Of a DNA stretch of 64,000 nt, positions 8,351 through 17,539 are shown piece after piece. Below the pieces are notes generated by a model, which saw only the letters and a list, made by a program, of their open reading frames with translations, did not search any database and had not been told where the DNA came from. This stretch comes from Allorhizobium sonneratiae (GTDB lineage: Bacteria > Pseudomonadota > Alphaproteobacteria > Rhizobiales > Rhizobiaceae). A program made the position numbers and the translations under genes. Where the stretch lies: positions 434,001 through 498,000 of the forward strand of contig NZ_JAMKOJ010000003.1 in the NCBI RefSeq assembly GCF_023700755.1, in the 5' to 3' direction. Position 1 is the stretch's first letter, and every line of letters begins with the position of its first letter.

Positions 8351-9787
8351 TTATTCAGCGTCACCTTCGGCGGCAGCAGCCTTTTTCTTCGGCGCAGCTT
8401 TCTTCTTCGGAGCCGGAGCCTCTTCGCTGGCGGCTTCTGCCTTGGCGTCGTCTTCGTCCTCGGCCATCAGCTCGTCCTTGGTGACGGTCTTGTCGGTGAC
8501 GCTGACTTCGCCGATCAGCTTGTCCATGACCTTTTCTTCAAAGATCGGGGCGCGCAGCGATGCGGATGCACCGGGCGTGTTGCGGAAGAAGTTGATGATT
8601 TCGCGCTCCTGACCGGGGAACTGCTGCAGCTGGGCGTAAAGCGCACGCTGCATTTCTTCTTCGGTCACGTCGATGCCAGCCTTCTCGCCGATTTCGGAAA
8701 GAACCAGACCAAGGCGAACGCGGCGTTCGGCCAGCTTGCGATAGTCTTCGCGGGCCTTTTCTTCGGTGGTGTCTTCGTCTTCGAAGGTCTTGCCCGACTG
8801 CTGCAGATCGGTGTTGATCTGACGCCAGATGTTTTCAAACTCGGCATCGACCAGACCCTGCGGCGCGTCGAACTTGTACATTTCGTCGAGCTGGTCGAGA
8901 ATCTGACGCTTCACCTTCTGACGGGTGACATTGCCATACTGGCCTTCGATCTGGCCGCGGACGATTTCCTTCAGCTTGTCAGCCGATTCGAGGCCAAGCT
9001 TTTCGGCCAACTCGTCATTGATTTCCACCGGAGCCGCAGCGGCGACGTCCTTCACGGTGATGTCGAAGGTGGCGTCCTTGCCAGCAAGATTTGCTGCCGG
9101 ATAATCAGCCGGGAAGGTGACGGTGATCACCTTTTCGTCGCCAGCCTTGACGCCGACGAGCTGGTCTTCAAAGCCGGGGATGAAGCGGTTGGAACCGATC
9201 ACCAGTTCGGCATCCTCGTCCTTGCCGCCGTCGAAGGCAACGCCATCGACCTTGCCGAGATAATCCATGGTGACGCGGTCGCCGTTTTCGGCAGCGCCTT
9301 CCTTGGTTTCGTAGGAACGGGCGCTTTCGGCGATCTTGAGGATCTGTTCGTTGACTTCGTCTTCGGAGACCTCGACCACTTCACGGGTCACCTTGATGCC
9401 ATCGACCGGCTTCAGTTCGATGGCCGGGATGATTTCATAGGTGAGGGTGAATTCGAGATCCTTTTCAGCGGACAGGATCTTTTCGGCTTCCGCTTCGTCC
9501 TCGGTCATGGCGACCTGCGGCTGGGTGGCGGATTTTTCGCCGCGCTCGGACAGGATCGAGGCCGGACGGTCGCGAACGATTTCGTTGACCAGCTCGGCCA
9601 TGACCGATTTGCCATACATCTTCTTCAGATGGTTGGCAGGTACCTTGCCGGGGCGGAAACCGTTGATGCGGACCTTGTCCTTGACTTCGGTGAGGCGCTC
9701 ATTCATCCGCGCTTCCATATCGGCAGCCGAGATGATGACCTTGAGTTCGCGCTTCAGCCCTTCAGAGAGCGTTTCGATAACCTGCAT
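8351..9787 (-). CDS. tig: Trigger factor
   Basis: Ribosome-associated chaperone and peptidyl-prolyl isomerase that meets nascent chains at the exit tunnel. The 478-residue product has the ribosome-binding domain with [18 protein letters not shown] near residue 43, a central FKBP domain ([33 protein letters not shown]) and a long helical C-terminal domain. It ends in an alanine/lysine-rich tail ([15 protein letters not shown]) typical of alphaproteobacterial homologues. The gene has its own terminator. Confidence 0.97.
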   Translation of the reverse strand: MQVIETLSEGLKRELKVIISAADMEARMNERLTEVKDKVRINGFRPGKVPANHLKKMYGKSVMAELVNEIVRDRPASILSERGEKSATQPQVAMTEDEAEAEKILSAEKDLEFTLTYEIIPAIELKPVDGIKVTREVVEVSEDEVNEQILKIAESARSYETKEGAAENGDRVTMDYLGKVDGVAFDGGKDEDAELVIGSNRFIPGFEDQLVGVKAGDEKVITVTFPADYPAANLAGKDATFDITVKDVAAAAPVEINDELAEKLGLESADKLKEIVRGQIEGQYGNVTRQKVKRQILDQLDEMYKFDAPQGLVDAEFENIWRQINTDLQQSGKTFEDEDTTEEKAREDYRKLAERRVRLGLVLSEIGEKAGIDVTEEEMQRALYAQLQQFPGQEREIINFFRNTPGASASLRAPIFEEKVMDKLIGEVSVTDKTVTKDELMAEDEDDAKAEAASEEAPAPKKKAAPKKKAAAAEGDAE

Positions 9788-9979
9788 GTCTTAACCTTCA
9801 TGTCGTGGCGGCCGTGCTCTGACAGCCGTTGGTTTTTATTGAGCACGTCGCCGGAACTCTTTCCGGACGTGGTCCTGTCGCAATTCCTGTGCAGCGCGCT
9901 GCTTCTTCGGGCAAATCAGCGCTATCGCTTCCGGCCAGGCACGTCTTCTCGTCCGCTGCGATGCCGCGCGAAAAAATCC

Positions 9980-10064
<85 letters not shown>

Positions 10065-10204
10065 TCTCCTCACAAGGCGACGATGCATATCTGCATCACC
10101 TCGCCGGAGCGCGCGTCTCTATATCACCCGTTTTTCATCACGCAAAGGAAAAATGACAATTTCCCGTCTCTGCTGCCGGTAAGGAGCTGGATCGTCGACA
10201 ATGC

Positions 10205-10780
10205 TTAAAATTCAGGCGCAGTAAAGACGGGTCGGTCTTTCACCAGCAGTTGGCGGATTTGTGCCTTGCCCTGAGGTGAAACAGTCACGATCAGGCTGAG
10301 AGAGCCGTCTGCAAGGGCGGCTCCAAGCTCTGTTCCCAGGTTTTCCGGTACGTACACCTTTTCGATGCCATAGCGGATTGCAAGATGTTCACTCTGCGAC
10401 GGGTTGTCCGGCATGGCCAGCGGCTCGCTTTTCAGGATGACGCTGCCAGTTTCAGCCGTCATCGGCGCAAAGGAGGCTTCGCTGATACTGGCGGCGCCAT
10501 TGGGATCGGGGAAAATCCGCAGATAAAGGGGGCGGAACTCCCCCTGTTTGGGCCAGGTGCCGGTGATACGATCGATGGCGACATGCGAGATGGGCGTGGT
10601 GATCCGTAAATAATGACCCAGAAGCAGGCTGCGCGGGTCTTGCGCAAAGACCTTCAGGCGGAGTTCCGCGCCATCGTGGAGAGCGTTGGAGTGGTCTGAG
10701 AGGAGATAACCGATGGTGAACGTTTGCAGCGCGCTGATGAGGATGGCAGCGCAAACGCCATGCAGCAGACGGTTAGTCAT
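10205..10780 (-). CDS. GDYXXLXY-type membrane-anchored protein
   Basis: A 191-residue protein with one N-terminal hydrophobic segment (AAILISALQTFTIGYLL), then a periplasmic-type domain. DPRSLLLGHYLRIT corresponds to the DPRD-LL-GDYxxL segment that names the GDYXXLXY family. Here Asp of the motif is His and the final Tyr is missing, so the copy is divergent. These proteins are usually encoded beside a DUF2157 membrane protein, as here: the start overlaps the end of the upstream gene by eight bases. Function unknown. Confidence 0.8.
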   Translation of the reverse strand: MTNRLLHGVCAAILISALQTFTIGYLLSDHSNALHDGAELRLKVFAQDPRSLLLGHYLRITTPISHVAIDRITGTWPKQGEFRPLYLRIFPDPNGAASISEASFAPMTAETGSVILKSEPLAMPDNPSQSEHLAIRYGIEKVYVPENLGTELGAALADGSLSLIVTVSPQGKAQIRQLLVKDRPVFTAPEF

Positions 10781-11903
10781 GGTCGCCTCTGCGGTTGAAA
10801 AGAGGGATCTTCGGCCTTGATCCTCCGGCTTTCGGCACAGGCTTCATCAGGATTTCCACCCGCCTGACGCCGATGGCCAGAAGTGCGATGATAATGCCGC
10901 CAATCAGAAAGAAGCCGGAGGTGCCCAGCATGGAATCAACGGTAATAAGCGACAGATAGAGGGTCTCCCCGGCAAAGCCGAGATAGGCAAGGCTGCGGAT
11001 AGCGCCATCCTCACGCCCTCGAAGGGCAAGGGCAATCACGGTAAGGGCCACGGTTGCCGCTGCCGTCAGCGCCAGGCCGGCCCCGGATGGATAAAGATGA
11101 TGCAGGATGACAAGGCCGCTGAAGCCGACGATCAGGCTCCAGAGCCCGATTATACGGCTGAGCGGGCCGAGCGCTGTGGTCAAGGAGAGCAGGGCGAAGA
11201 AACCGGCTCCGCCAGCGGCCATGCCGATTGCGAAGGCGGGTGATGGATAGAGGCTGTAAAGCCAGATCAGCCAGCCGGTCAGGACGGCCATGACGGCATG
11301 AAAAGCCGGATGAAACCGGGTCCACAGCGCGATTGCCAGAAGGGCGGCGGCAAGGGCTGGCGGCAGATAAAGCGTTTGCCATGCGGCTGAAAACTGCACC
11401 TGATCGAAGGCCTCGCCCAGCACGACAAAGGTAAGAAGTGCGGCAAAACCGACCATCGCGCCTGAGCGGAACACAAGGGCGGAGAGGCCGGCTGCGGCCA
11501 GCCAAAGCAGAAGAAAGTCCAGCCGCTCGCCAGAGAGGTTGTAAAGCTGCTCGACAAGCGCCAGACCCGCACCGAAAGCCGAGGCGCCCAGCACCAGAAA
11601 GGCATGACCCGCAGCCGGTCTGGCCCGGGCGAAAGACAGGGCCGCCATCCCATAAAAACCCCAGATCAAGACGAGGATAGCGATGATTTTCACCATGGCA
11701 GGGATAGCCTGCCAATTGGCGGCGATCAGCAGGAGCAGGGCAGCCGACAACAGCACGGCCGACAGCATCAGGAGAACCGCACCGAGGCTGAAGGTAGCTG
11801 GGCGGCTGTCATAGTCATCCAGCATGGCGGCAAGGGCGGCCTCGTCAATCAGGCCCATTCGCAGCCAGTGTTGCAGGTCTTTTTTCAAGCGGGCACGATA
11901 CAT
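10773..11903 (-). CDS. DUF2157 domain multi-pass membrane protein
   Basis: 376 residues. The N-terminal cytoplasmic helix (LKKDLQHWLRMGLIDEAALAAML) is the DUF2157 hallmark. It is followed by about ten hydrophobic segments, beginning FSLGAVLLMLSAVLLSAALL and ANWQAIPAMVKIIAILVLIW. It is translationally coupled to the GDYXXLXY gene, so the pair probably forms an envelope complex; this is inference from the recurring gene pair. It ends in a basic cytoplasmic tail. No known catalytic motif is visible. Confidence 0.85.
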   Translation of the reverse strand: MYRARLKKDLQHWLRMGLIDEAALAAMLDDYDSRPATFSLGAVLLMLSAVLLSAALLLLIAANWQAIPAMVKIIAILVLIWGFYGMAALSFARARPAAGHAFLVLGASAFGAGLALVEQLYNLSGERLDFLLLWLAAAGLSALVFRSGAMVGFAALLTFVVLGEAFDQVQFSAAWQTLYLPPALAAALLAIALWTRFHPAFHAVMAVLTGWLIWLYSLYPSPAFAIGMAAGGAGFFALLSLTTALGPLSRIIGLWSLIVGFSGLVILHHLYPSGAGLALTAAATVALTVIALALRGREDGAIRSLAYLGFAGETLYLSLITVDSMLGTSGFFLIGGIIIALLAIGVRRVEILMKPVPKAGGSRPKIPLFNRRGDHD

Positions 11904-12224
11904 TGTCTCTCCTGATCGTCAGGTGGTCTCGTCTGCCGCAATACCGAGGCTGCCGGTGCCGTGACTGCATGTCCGTTGCCTATCTGTAGGGCGTCTCTAT
12001 GACAAAATAGGACGCGCACGCCGAAAGTCTCTAAAATCTGTCGCCCTCAAATGTCTGAAGGTAACGATAGTGACATAGTTGAAAACAAGAGCCAGAGCTG
12101 GTTGCGGTCGCAGTCAGGAGCCGAACTACGTGGCCTTTGCAATCAGTGCATGGCTCACATGCCAATATCGCACTGCACAAATCGCCGGAATGGCGCTATA
12201 ACCTATCCAACAGCGAATGAGGAA
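11904..12224. other. Intergenic region upstream of the small RNA; no gene seen
   Basis: No convincing coding region. A frame open from 12051 to 12545 runs straight through the small-RNA hairpins and has no family resemblance. Promoters for the DUF2157 gene (leftward) and the small RNA (rightward) must lie here, but I cannot define them with confidence. Confidence 0.5.
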
Positions 12225-12375
12225 ACTCTTTCGCACTGGCGAAAGCCAAACGAGTTTCGATGCGCACTCTCCTCCTCCCAAATGCGCATCGATCGGGCTG
12301 ACAAGCTCCTCCTCCCATTTGTCAGCCTCTCCTCAAAGCGCCCACCGGACCTCCTCCCCCGGTGGGCGTTTGAGT
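12225..12375 (+). ncRNA. Three-hairpin anti-Shine-Dalgarno small RNA (cuckoo / alpha-r14-like)
   Basis: Three perfect hairpins in a row each expose CCTCCTCCC in the loop. SL1: stem TCGATGCGCA 12257-12266 with 12283-12292, motif 12271-12279. SL2: stem GGCTGACAA 12296-12304 with 12319-12327, motif 12308-12316. SL3: stem CGCCCACCGG 12339-12348 with 12359-12368, motif 12350-12358, then TTT as a terminator. A short hairpin TTTCGC/GCGAAA at 12229-12244 precedes them. CCUCCUCCC loops are known from the CcsR/cuckoo RNAs of Rhodobacter and related rhizobial sRNAs, which are tied to DUF1127 genes; a DUF1127 gene follows here. Transcript ends are estimated. Confidence 0.85.
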
Positions 12376-12827
12376 GTTTATATCCCCCTTGTCGTCATAT
12401 GATGCTCATCATTGCGCTGCCTGATGTGCAAAGGCCGCGTCATAATGTGGTGTTGCATTGCAGCATCTCTGCTATCCCTGGGATGGCAACCTGTCGGCTG
12501 CAGGCTATTCGTCTCTCCAGTCAACCTATTCAATATAAAAGCTAATCTTTAAATCATGCGATGCTGGCCTGGATCATCATGATGTGTATGCTCATCCATG
12601 AGTTTTAAGGGGCGCGACTTGTTTGGTATGTGTGATTGTCATGTTGAATGGCTAGGCAGTATGCCTGAAAAATGACCAATTGGTTACATTCCAGTAAGGA
12701 GATATGCGTTGTGTGCATGGGTGCTGCGTTGGATTGGCGCTTCAATGATGGAAGGGCAGGGCTTATATTCTGGTCATGAAACGAGGGCTGGCGAGGTTGC
12801 CAGCACATTGCTGGAAAGAGGCATATC
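12376..12827. other. Spacer between the small RNA and the DUF1127 gene; no gene seen
   Basis: About 450 bases with no coding frame of quality. It should hold the DUF1127 leader and promoter, or a readthrough segment if the small RNA and DUF1127 gene share a transcript. GGAAAGAGG at 12813-12821 is the ribosome binding site of the next gene. Confidence 0.4.
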
Positions 12828-12977
12828 ATGAACCTGACACGCAAGCTGAACAACTGGCGCAAGTATCGTCAGACCGTAAGTGAACTTGGCCGCATGAGCG
12901 ACCGTGAACTGCGCGATCTCGGCATTGGCCGCGACGACATTCACAGCGTTGCCCGCAACGCCGTCAAGTTTGGTTGA
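12828..12977 (+). CDS. DUF1127 small protein
   Basis: A 49-residue, strongly basic protein beginning MNLTRKLNNWRKYRQT. The family core is visible: ELGRMSDRELRDLGIGRDDI. DUF1127 proteins are small arginine-rich alphaproteobacterial proteins. In Rhodobacter one of them (CcaF1) acts with CCUCCUCCC small RNAs as an RNA-binding factor, and rhizobial ones affect phosphate and RNA metabolism. A GGAAAGAGG site lies upstream and a strong terminator downstream. The small RNA at 12225-12375 is in the same direction. The RNA-binding role here is inferred from family and context. Confidence 0.93.
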   Translation: MNLTRKLNNWRKYRQTVSELGRMSDRELRDLGIGRDDIHSVARNAVKFG

Positions 12978-13018
12978 TTGTTCTGCGCCATTGGGCGCGA
13001 AGAATTGAGCCTGCTGCA

Positions 13019-13046
13019 AAACCTCCCGTAACGGGAGGTTTTTTGT
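13019..13046 (+). terminator. Rho-independent terminator of the DUF1127 gene
   Basis: AACCTCCCGT and ACGGGAGGTT form a ten-base stem followed by TTTT on the plus strand, about 40 bases after the stop codon. The stem also contains CCTCCC/GGGAGG. Confidence 0.9.
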
Positions 13047-13174
13047 TTATGGCCTGTTGAGCCTGCGGTATGGGTTAGATGTGAGCATGTCGCGTTTCAT
13101 TGAATACAATGAAAGCAAGGCAGGCCGTGACCAGCTTAAAAAGCGCGCAATCATCAGAAAGGCGCGAGCGCCAA

Positions 13175-13786
13175 TTATAGAAATTCGGTCAGCGTCTCGC
13201 GCGATTGCAGCGATGAGAATTCAATCGCCACACCCTCGAGGAAGTGACGGATAATCCGACCGCGCATATTGCCAAGACGGACATTGGTGCCGAGTGGCGG
13301 GCGGATATCAATATCGACTGCTGCGCCCGACAAAGACAGGTCGATGATCCGGCAGGGATATTTACGACCATCGTCGAGCATGAGTTCGCTGCGGTTGTTT
13401 CGCGGCGTCAAGCGGTCGTGACGGCGGTCTTCCGGCAGGCCGAGTTCATGCTTGTTGGCAATCCAGGTTAATTGTGCGGCAAGTTTTTCCCGCTTGCGCT
13501 CGGTGGCGACAATCGAGATGACGAAGCCGTCTTCCGTGGTTTTCACGACCGTGCCTTCGATCCGGCCAACATGGTCGATATAGGCAATGATCCGTTCGCC
13601 AGGCAGTGGACGGGCGGCGCAGATGAAGCGCACATCACCCGGCGACATATCCACGGTCATACACACATATTCGTCCTGGCTTGGTACCATCAGCCGCCCT
13701 TCCAGGCTTACCGACACACGCTGAAACGCCCTTTGATATTGCGGGCGCTGCGCATTGTTGCTGGGGGATGGTTGAAACGAATACAT
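13175..13786 (-). CDS. PilZ domain protein (two PilZ-like domains)
   Basis: 203 residues if started at MYSFQPSP (13786); an ATG seven codons upstream (13807) is also possible. PilZ domains bind cyclic di-GMP through an RxxxR motif and a later D/NxSxxG. The first half has RAFQR with DMSPGDV. The second has RRHDR near residue 123 with DLSLSGAAVDI and GVAIEFSSL. The protein likely senses cyclic di-GMP; the GGDEF protein at 28.6 kb is one possible source. No neighbour reveals the output. It is monocistronic. Confidence 0.88.
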   Translation of the reverse strand: MYSFQPSPSNNAQRPQYQRAFQRVSVSLEGRLMVPSQDEYVCMTVDMSPGDVRFICAARPLPGERIIAYIDHVGRIEGTVVKTTEDGFVISIVATERKREKLAAQLTWIANKHELGLPEDRRHDRLTPRNNRSELMLDDGRKYPCRIIDLSLSGAAVDIDIRPPLGTNVRLGNMRGRIIRHFLEGVAIEFSSLQSRETLTEFL

Positions 13787-14080
13787 GCCTGTTTTTCTCT
13801 CGTGCACGTCAAGCCCTCGCGGGCATATCTTCAGGCTCGGGTAACATCATGCGCATTTGCGCAATCGACGCGATGCCAGAGGCCGTTCTTGTCTCCTCGT
13901 AGCCTTCGCCCACTGGCTTCAGCCCCGATGTCTTACAGCGCCATGCAACTGCTAAAACGCAGGAATGGCACTGTAAGCCTTCAACATTCAGCATGTTTTG
14001 CCCTGAACCCCTCCGGTTCGGGCGACTGCCCCGTCATTTTGTGCTTTGGCATCATGCGTTTTGTCAGACGCAGACAGGAT

Positions 14081-14146
14081 GCTGTAACACGCTAAATCTG
14101 CTGTACAATTCCTTAAATCGACATTGATTTCAGGAATTATACCGTA
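14081..14146. repeat. Rhizobial intergenic palindromic repeat, copy 2
   Basis: GCTGTAACACGCTAAATCTG followed by ACAATTCCTTAAATCGA and CATTGATTTCAGGAATT: the same arrangement and orientation as the copy at 589-672, including an upstream ACGCAGACA. It lies in the long gene-free stretch 13787-14404, in which I see nothing else that I can support. Confidence 0.7.
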
Positions 14147-14404
14147 GCGTCGGCCAAACCGCTGAGGCAAGCAAACGTGACGATGCATGTTAAAATATTA
14201 GACCCTAAGCCTTAACAGAATCTTGTTTTCCCCAGCCTGTAAGCAACAGGCCCTTAACAATAGTGGTTCTCACGCTCCGATCTCCCTGGAAAAGATCCGC
14301 CCGGCAGGAAAGAGGAGAGCTGCTCATAAACACGATCTAACATCGTCTGCTTTGATGCAATCTGAACCTGCCAGGCTCAAGCATCACGCACCAGGTCAGC
14401 CATT

Positions 14405-14439
14405 CCGGCACCCGGCGTTTTTAAAACGCCGGGTGCCGG
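14405..14439. terminator. Strong hairpin terminator downstream of the phosphatase gene
   Basis: CCGGCACCCGGCGTTTT and AAAACGCCGGGTGCCGG form a 17-base perfect stem with a one-base offset. The A/T tracts at its apex make it AT-rich at the tip. It lies six bases beyond the phosphatase stop codon. There is no long T run outside the stem, so efficiency is uncertain. Confidence 0.65.
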
Positions 14440-14445
14440 ATACTG

Positions 14446-16362
14446 TCAGCTTTCAATCCGGACGGAGAGCGACTTCTTGCCGTAGGTCGTCTTGATCTTG
14501 TGTCCATCCAGCACAACCTCATCGAAGCGGCCATGGAGATGATCTGCCGAGATCACAGTCAGCGTCATACCGGATTTGAGCTTTGCCTTGCCTTGCGTGA
14601 GGATCAGCTTGCCGCCTTCGATGTAGAGGCCCTTGGCGATCGTGAGTTCAGGATGCGTGCCTCCGTTGAGAGCAATCTCTGTCGTGGCCGTCTTGCGCTG
14701 TGTAACATTGCCGTCAATGGTCAGCCTGGGCGTGGCAATCACGGCCTTGCCGCCTGCCAGATAGAGATCGCCCTTGCCGAAGGCCGTTGCAGAGGCGGCA
14801 ATCAGCGAACCGTCCTGCACAATTGTGCCGCCGGAATAGTGGTTCCTGCCGGACAGCGTCAATGCGCCCGAGCCCGCCTTGGTCAGCCGGCCTTTGCCCT
14901 TGATGTCGTTTTTCCATGTGTCGGCAGCATTGAACCCGCCTTTGGACGCATCCATGGTCACGGCGACATCGCCATCGAAGGCGCCATAACCATCGGCGGC
15001 GCGGAAGAGGTCGAGCCGGCCCCAGCCTTCGGCATCGTCATCGATCGGATAACCGGAAGCGATTTCCGTGGTTTTCAGCACCACCCGGCGCTGATCGGCG
15101 GTGAGATAGGGCAGGCGGGTTTCCAAAAGCACTTCCGCCCCCTTCGGGACGACGGGCCCCAGATCCCGCTTGCCGATCTGCGGATAACCATAGGTGAGGC
15201 GAGGCTCGAAAAAGCCTTTGTTCCAGGCATAATCGGCAAAAGGATCCTCTGATTTCGGCTGGGAATGGGCATAGGCGAGCAGCGCATTGAAGCTGTCCGT
15301 GTCGGTGGCCTTCATCAGATAGGTCTGGCTTTGATCATAGGCGTCTTGACGCAGCGCCGCATATTTTTCCCGGTTCAGGTTATAGGCGACGATGGCGGTG
15401 GCAAGAATGCGTCCGCCGATCACGTCGAAGGTCTGGTGCATGCCGGCGCGAATACGGTTTTCGCCGAGCAGGGCCGCGCGGGTCAGCATTTCCTGATAAC
15501 GCTGCGGCACGAGATAACCCATCACCAGCGCATCCCGATAGGCTTCGGCGGTATGGCCGCTTGGAAAGGCGCCATCGGAAACCGGCTTCTTGCTTTCCGC
15601 AGGGACCAGTTGAGGCACGACGCGCACCTTATCGCTGGCACGGTAGGGCCGGGCGAATTTGTAATAACGCTTGGCCGGCTCGGTCGAACCATCGTCGCTG
15701 CCGGCCTCGATCAGATCGACGGCCTTGCCGAGATCGGCATTGGTCTTTGACCCCTCGCCACGATTATTGCCCTTGTCGTCATATTTTACCGTTACCGCAT
15801 CGGCGGGCATGGAGGTGATGGTTGTTGTCTGATGCGCCCCTTTGCGCCAGGCATCGGCCAGCGGCCCCAGTCCGTTGGTGATCGAGACATTTTTGCCGCG
15901 TCGGTCATCGAGATAGGCCGCCAGATCGCGTTCCGGCGTCTGTTCATGGGTCACCTTGATGGAATAGGCGATGTTGCGGCGATGCAGGTCTGGATGTTTC
16001 TTCACCCCATCGGTGGCGCTGCCGGGAATGCCGTCCCAATCGGTTTTCTTCACCGCCGGGCAGCCATCCTTGGCGGGCGCGTCCTGATCGGCATCGACAA
16101 AGGGCGTGCGCGGTGTCCACAGGTCCAGAAAACCGGAAAGAACCCGCACGCCTGCATTGGTCTGCACTGTGGCATGGCAGGCATCGCCCCGCTGGTTGGT
16201 CGCGCCCGTATCGACATAGGCCGGAACCCCTTGAGGTGCTGGAGCCTGATCGGCATGGCCGATACCGCTCGGCTCTTGCGGCAGCTTCAGCTCGTCGGCC
16301 ATGACGGGCGAGAGTGCCGTTGCCATCAGCAGCAAGGTGGTCAGGGAGAGGCGTCTCTTCAT
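14446..16362 (-). CDS. Secreted PAP2-type acid phosphatase with autotransporter-associated repeat tail
   Basis: 638 residues with a signal peptide (hydrophobic core SLTTLLLMATALSPVMA, cut near residue 22). The phosphatase motif is complete: K-x6-RP in KRYYKFARP, PSGHT with His at residue 270, and R-x5-H-x3-D in RIRAGMHQTFD. This is the class A acid phosphatase / PAP2 active site. The C-terminal third carries an autotransporter-associated beta-strand repeat (AGSGALTLSGRNHYSGGT, followed by IVQDGSL). No membrane beta-barrel follows, so it cannot anchor itself as a classical autotransporter; it is probably released or periplasmic. Substrate unknown. Confidence 0.9.
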   Translation of the reverse strand: MKRRLSLTTLLLMATALSPVMADELKLPQEPSGIGHADQAPAPQGVPAYVDTGATNQRGDACHATVQTNAGVRVLSGFLDLWTPRTPFVDADQDAPAKDGCPAVKKTDWDGIPGSATDGVKKHPDLHRRNIAYSIKVTHEQTPERDLAAYLDDRRGKNVSITNGLGPLADAWRKGAHQTTTITSMPADAVTVKYDDKGNNRGEGSKTNADLGKAVDLIEAGSDDGSTEPAKRYYKFARPYRASDKVRVVPQLVPAESKKPVSDGAFPSGHTAEAYRDALVMGYLVPQRYQEMLTRAALLGENRIRAGMHQTFDVIGGRILATAIVAYNLNREKYAALRQDAYDQSQTYLMKATDTDSFNALLAYAHSQPKSEDPFADYAWNKGFFEPRLTYGYPQIGKRDLGPVVPKGAEVLLETRLPYLTADQRRVVLKTTEIASGYPIDDDAEGWGRLDLFRAADGYGAFDGDVAVTMDASKGGFNAADTWKNDIKGKGRLTKAGSGALTLSGRNHYSGGTIVQDGSLIAASATAFGKGDLYLAGGKAVIATPRLTIDGNVTQRKTATTEIALNGGTHPELTIAKGLYIEGGKLILTQGKAKLKSGMTLTVISADHLHGRFDEVVLDGHKIKTTYGKKSLSVRIES

Positions 16363-16560
16363 CGGTGCGGGTCCTCGTAATGGGGATTTCAGGTTGTGCT
16401 ATCGTTCGTCAAATTGCCGAACCAATCAAGGGCAAATTTGTTACGGCATTTTCACGCCACCTATAGGGGGCGTGTGCTACAGTTTTCTCACAAGAAACCG
16501 CTCTTTTCTTTTTCCGCGTCATGGCGTTATGGTGAGAGAGGCAACGACAAGGATTGCGTG

Positions 16561-17352
16561 ATGGATGAGAAGACGAAAGGCCCCTTTGACCCGGAAGGGC
16601 CAGATGAAGAGGAGCCTTTTCTGAAGGTCACCGAGCGTGGCGACCCGTCTCAGGAGCCGTTTTTCAATCTGCCAGGTGGCATAACGGTGATTCTGGTTGT
16701 GCTGCTGATCATCTATTCCGGCACAGGCTGGTTTCTCTCCGACGAAATTTCTGAATGGATCATGTCGGAATTCGGCTTTTCGCCGCTGCGCTATGTCTAT
16801 TCCTTTGCCGATCAGGATTTTGCCTGGCTATGGACGCCGGTCACCTATTCGCTGCTGCATGGCAGTATCGAACATCTGGGCTTCAATGCTTTATGGCTGG
16901 CGGCCTTCGGCACGCCGGTCTGGCGTCGCATCGGTGCGTTCCGATTCGCGATTTTCTGGGTGGTGACGGCCGTTGCCAGCGCCTTTTTCCATGCGGCTCT
17001 CAATTGGGGAGACAGCAGCCTGCTGATCGGCGCTTCAGGGGTGATTTCCGGTCTGATGGGAGCCTGCTGCCGTTTCGTGTTCGGGCCGGGACGCATGGGC
17101 CTGATGCTGCGGGATACGGGCGAACTGGCGCCGCGTTTTAGCATTCTCGCGGCCCTTCAGCAAAAGACCGTCATCGTCTTCATCGTCATGTTCGTTTTTG
17201 CCAATGCCATCATCGCCTTTGGCGTGACGCTTGCGGGTGATCCCGGCGCTCCGATCGCCTGGGATGCGCATCTGGGCGGTTTTCTCGTCGGCTTTCTCGG
17301 TTTCGGCCTCTTCGATCCGGTCCGCGGCAAGGCATTGGAAACGCAGAGTTGA
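16561..17352 (+). CDS. Rhomboid family intramembrane serine protease
   Basis: 263 residues from the ATG at 16561, with an acidic N-terminal tail and about six membrane segments. The rhomboid signature is intact: HGSIEHLGFNALWL, the catalytic serine in GASG (Ser159) and the catalytic histidine in AHLGG (His237). It cleaves transmembrane substrates within the membrane; the substrate is unknown. The frame is open further upstream to 16396 but that part resembles nothing and lacks a better start. It is divergent from the phosphatase gene. Confidence 0.93.
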   Translation: MDEKTKGPFDPEGPDEEEPFLKVTERGDPSQEPFFNLPGGITVILVVLLIIYSGTGWFLSDEISEWIMSEFGFSPLRYVYSFADQDFAWLWTPVTYSLLHGSIEHLGFNALWLAAFGTPVWRRIGAFRFAIFWVVTAVASAFFHAALNWGDSSLLIGASGVISGLMGACCRFVFGPGRMGLMLRDTGELAPRFSILAALQQKTVIVFIVMFVFANAIIAFGVTLAGDPGAPIAWDAHLGGFLVGFLGFGLFDPVRGKALETQS

Positions 17353-17539
17353 CAGACGCGGTGGTGCGGTGATGTCGGGGCTGAATGGCCTCTCTCTTGA
17401 AATCACTCTCTTGAAAATTGTCAGATCCGGCCCAGACAAATATTGCGTTTCGGTAAAAACAGGCGCAGTCTTCACATATGAGTGATCGGAAGGGGGCACT
17501 CATGGCGTTATCCCCACGGAAAAAGCTGAGGAGGAGCTT

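Noticed and set aside
12051..12545. A 164-residue open frame on the plus strand across the small RNA
   Set aside because: It runs through the three hairpins and their loops, has no family resemblance, and its composition is that of chance translation; the RNA structure explains the conservation-like features.
13472..14095. A 207-residue plus-strand frame between the PilZ and phosphatase genes
   Set aside because: It overlaps the PilZ gene antisense and runs into the palindromic repeat; composition and lack of family match argue against coding.
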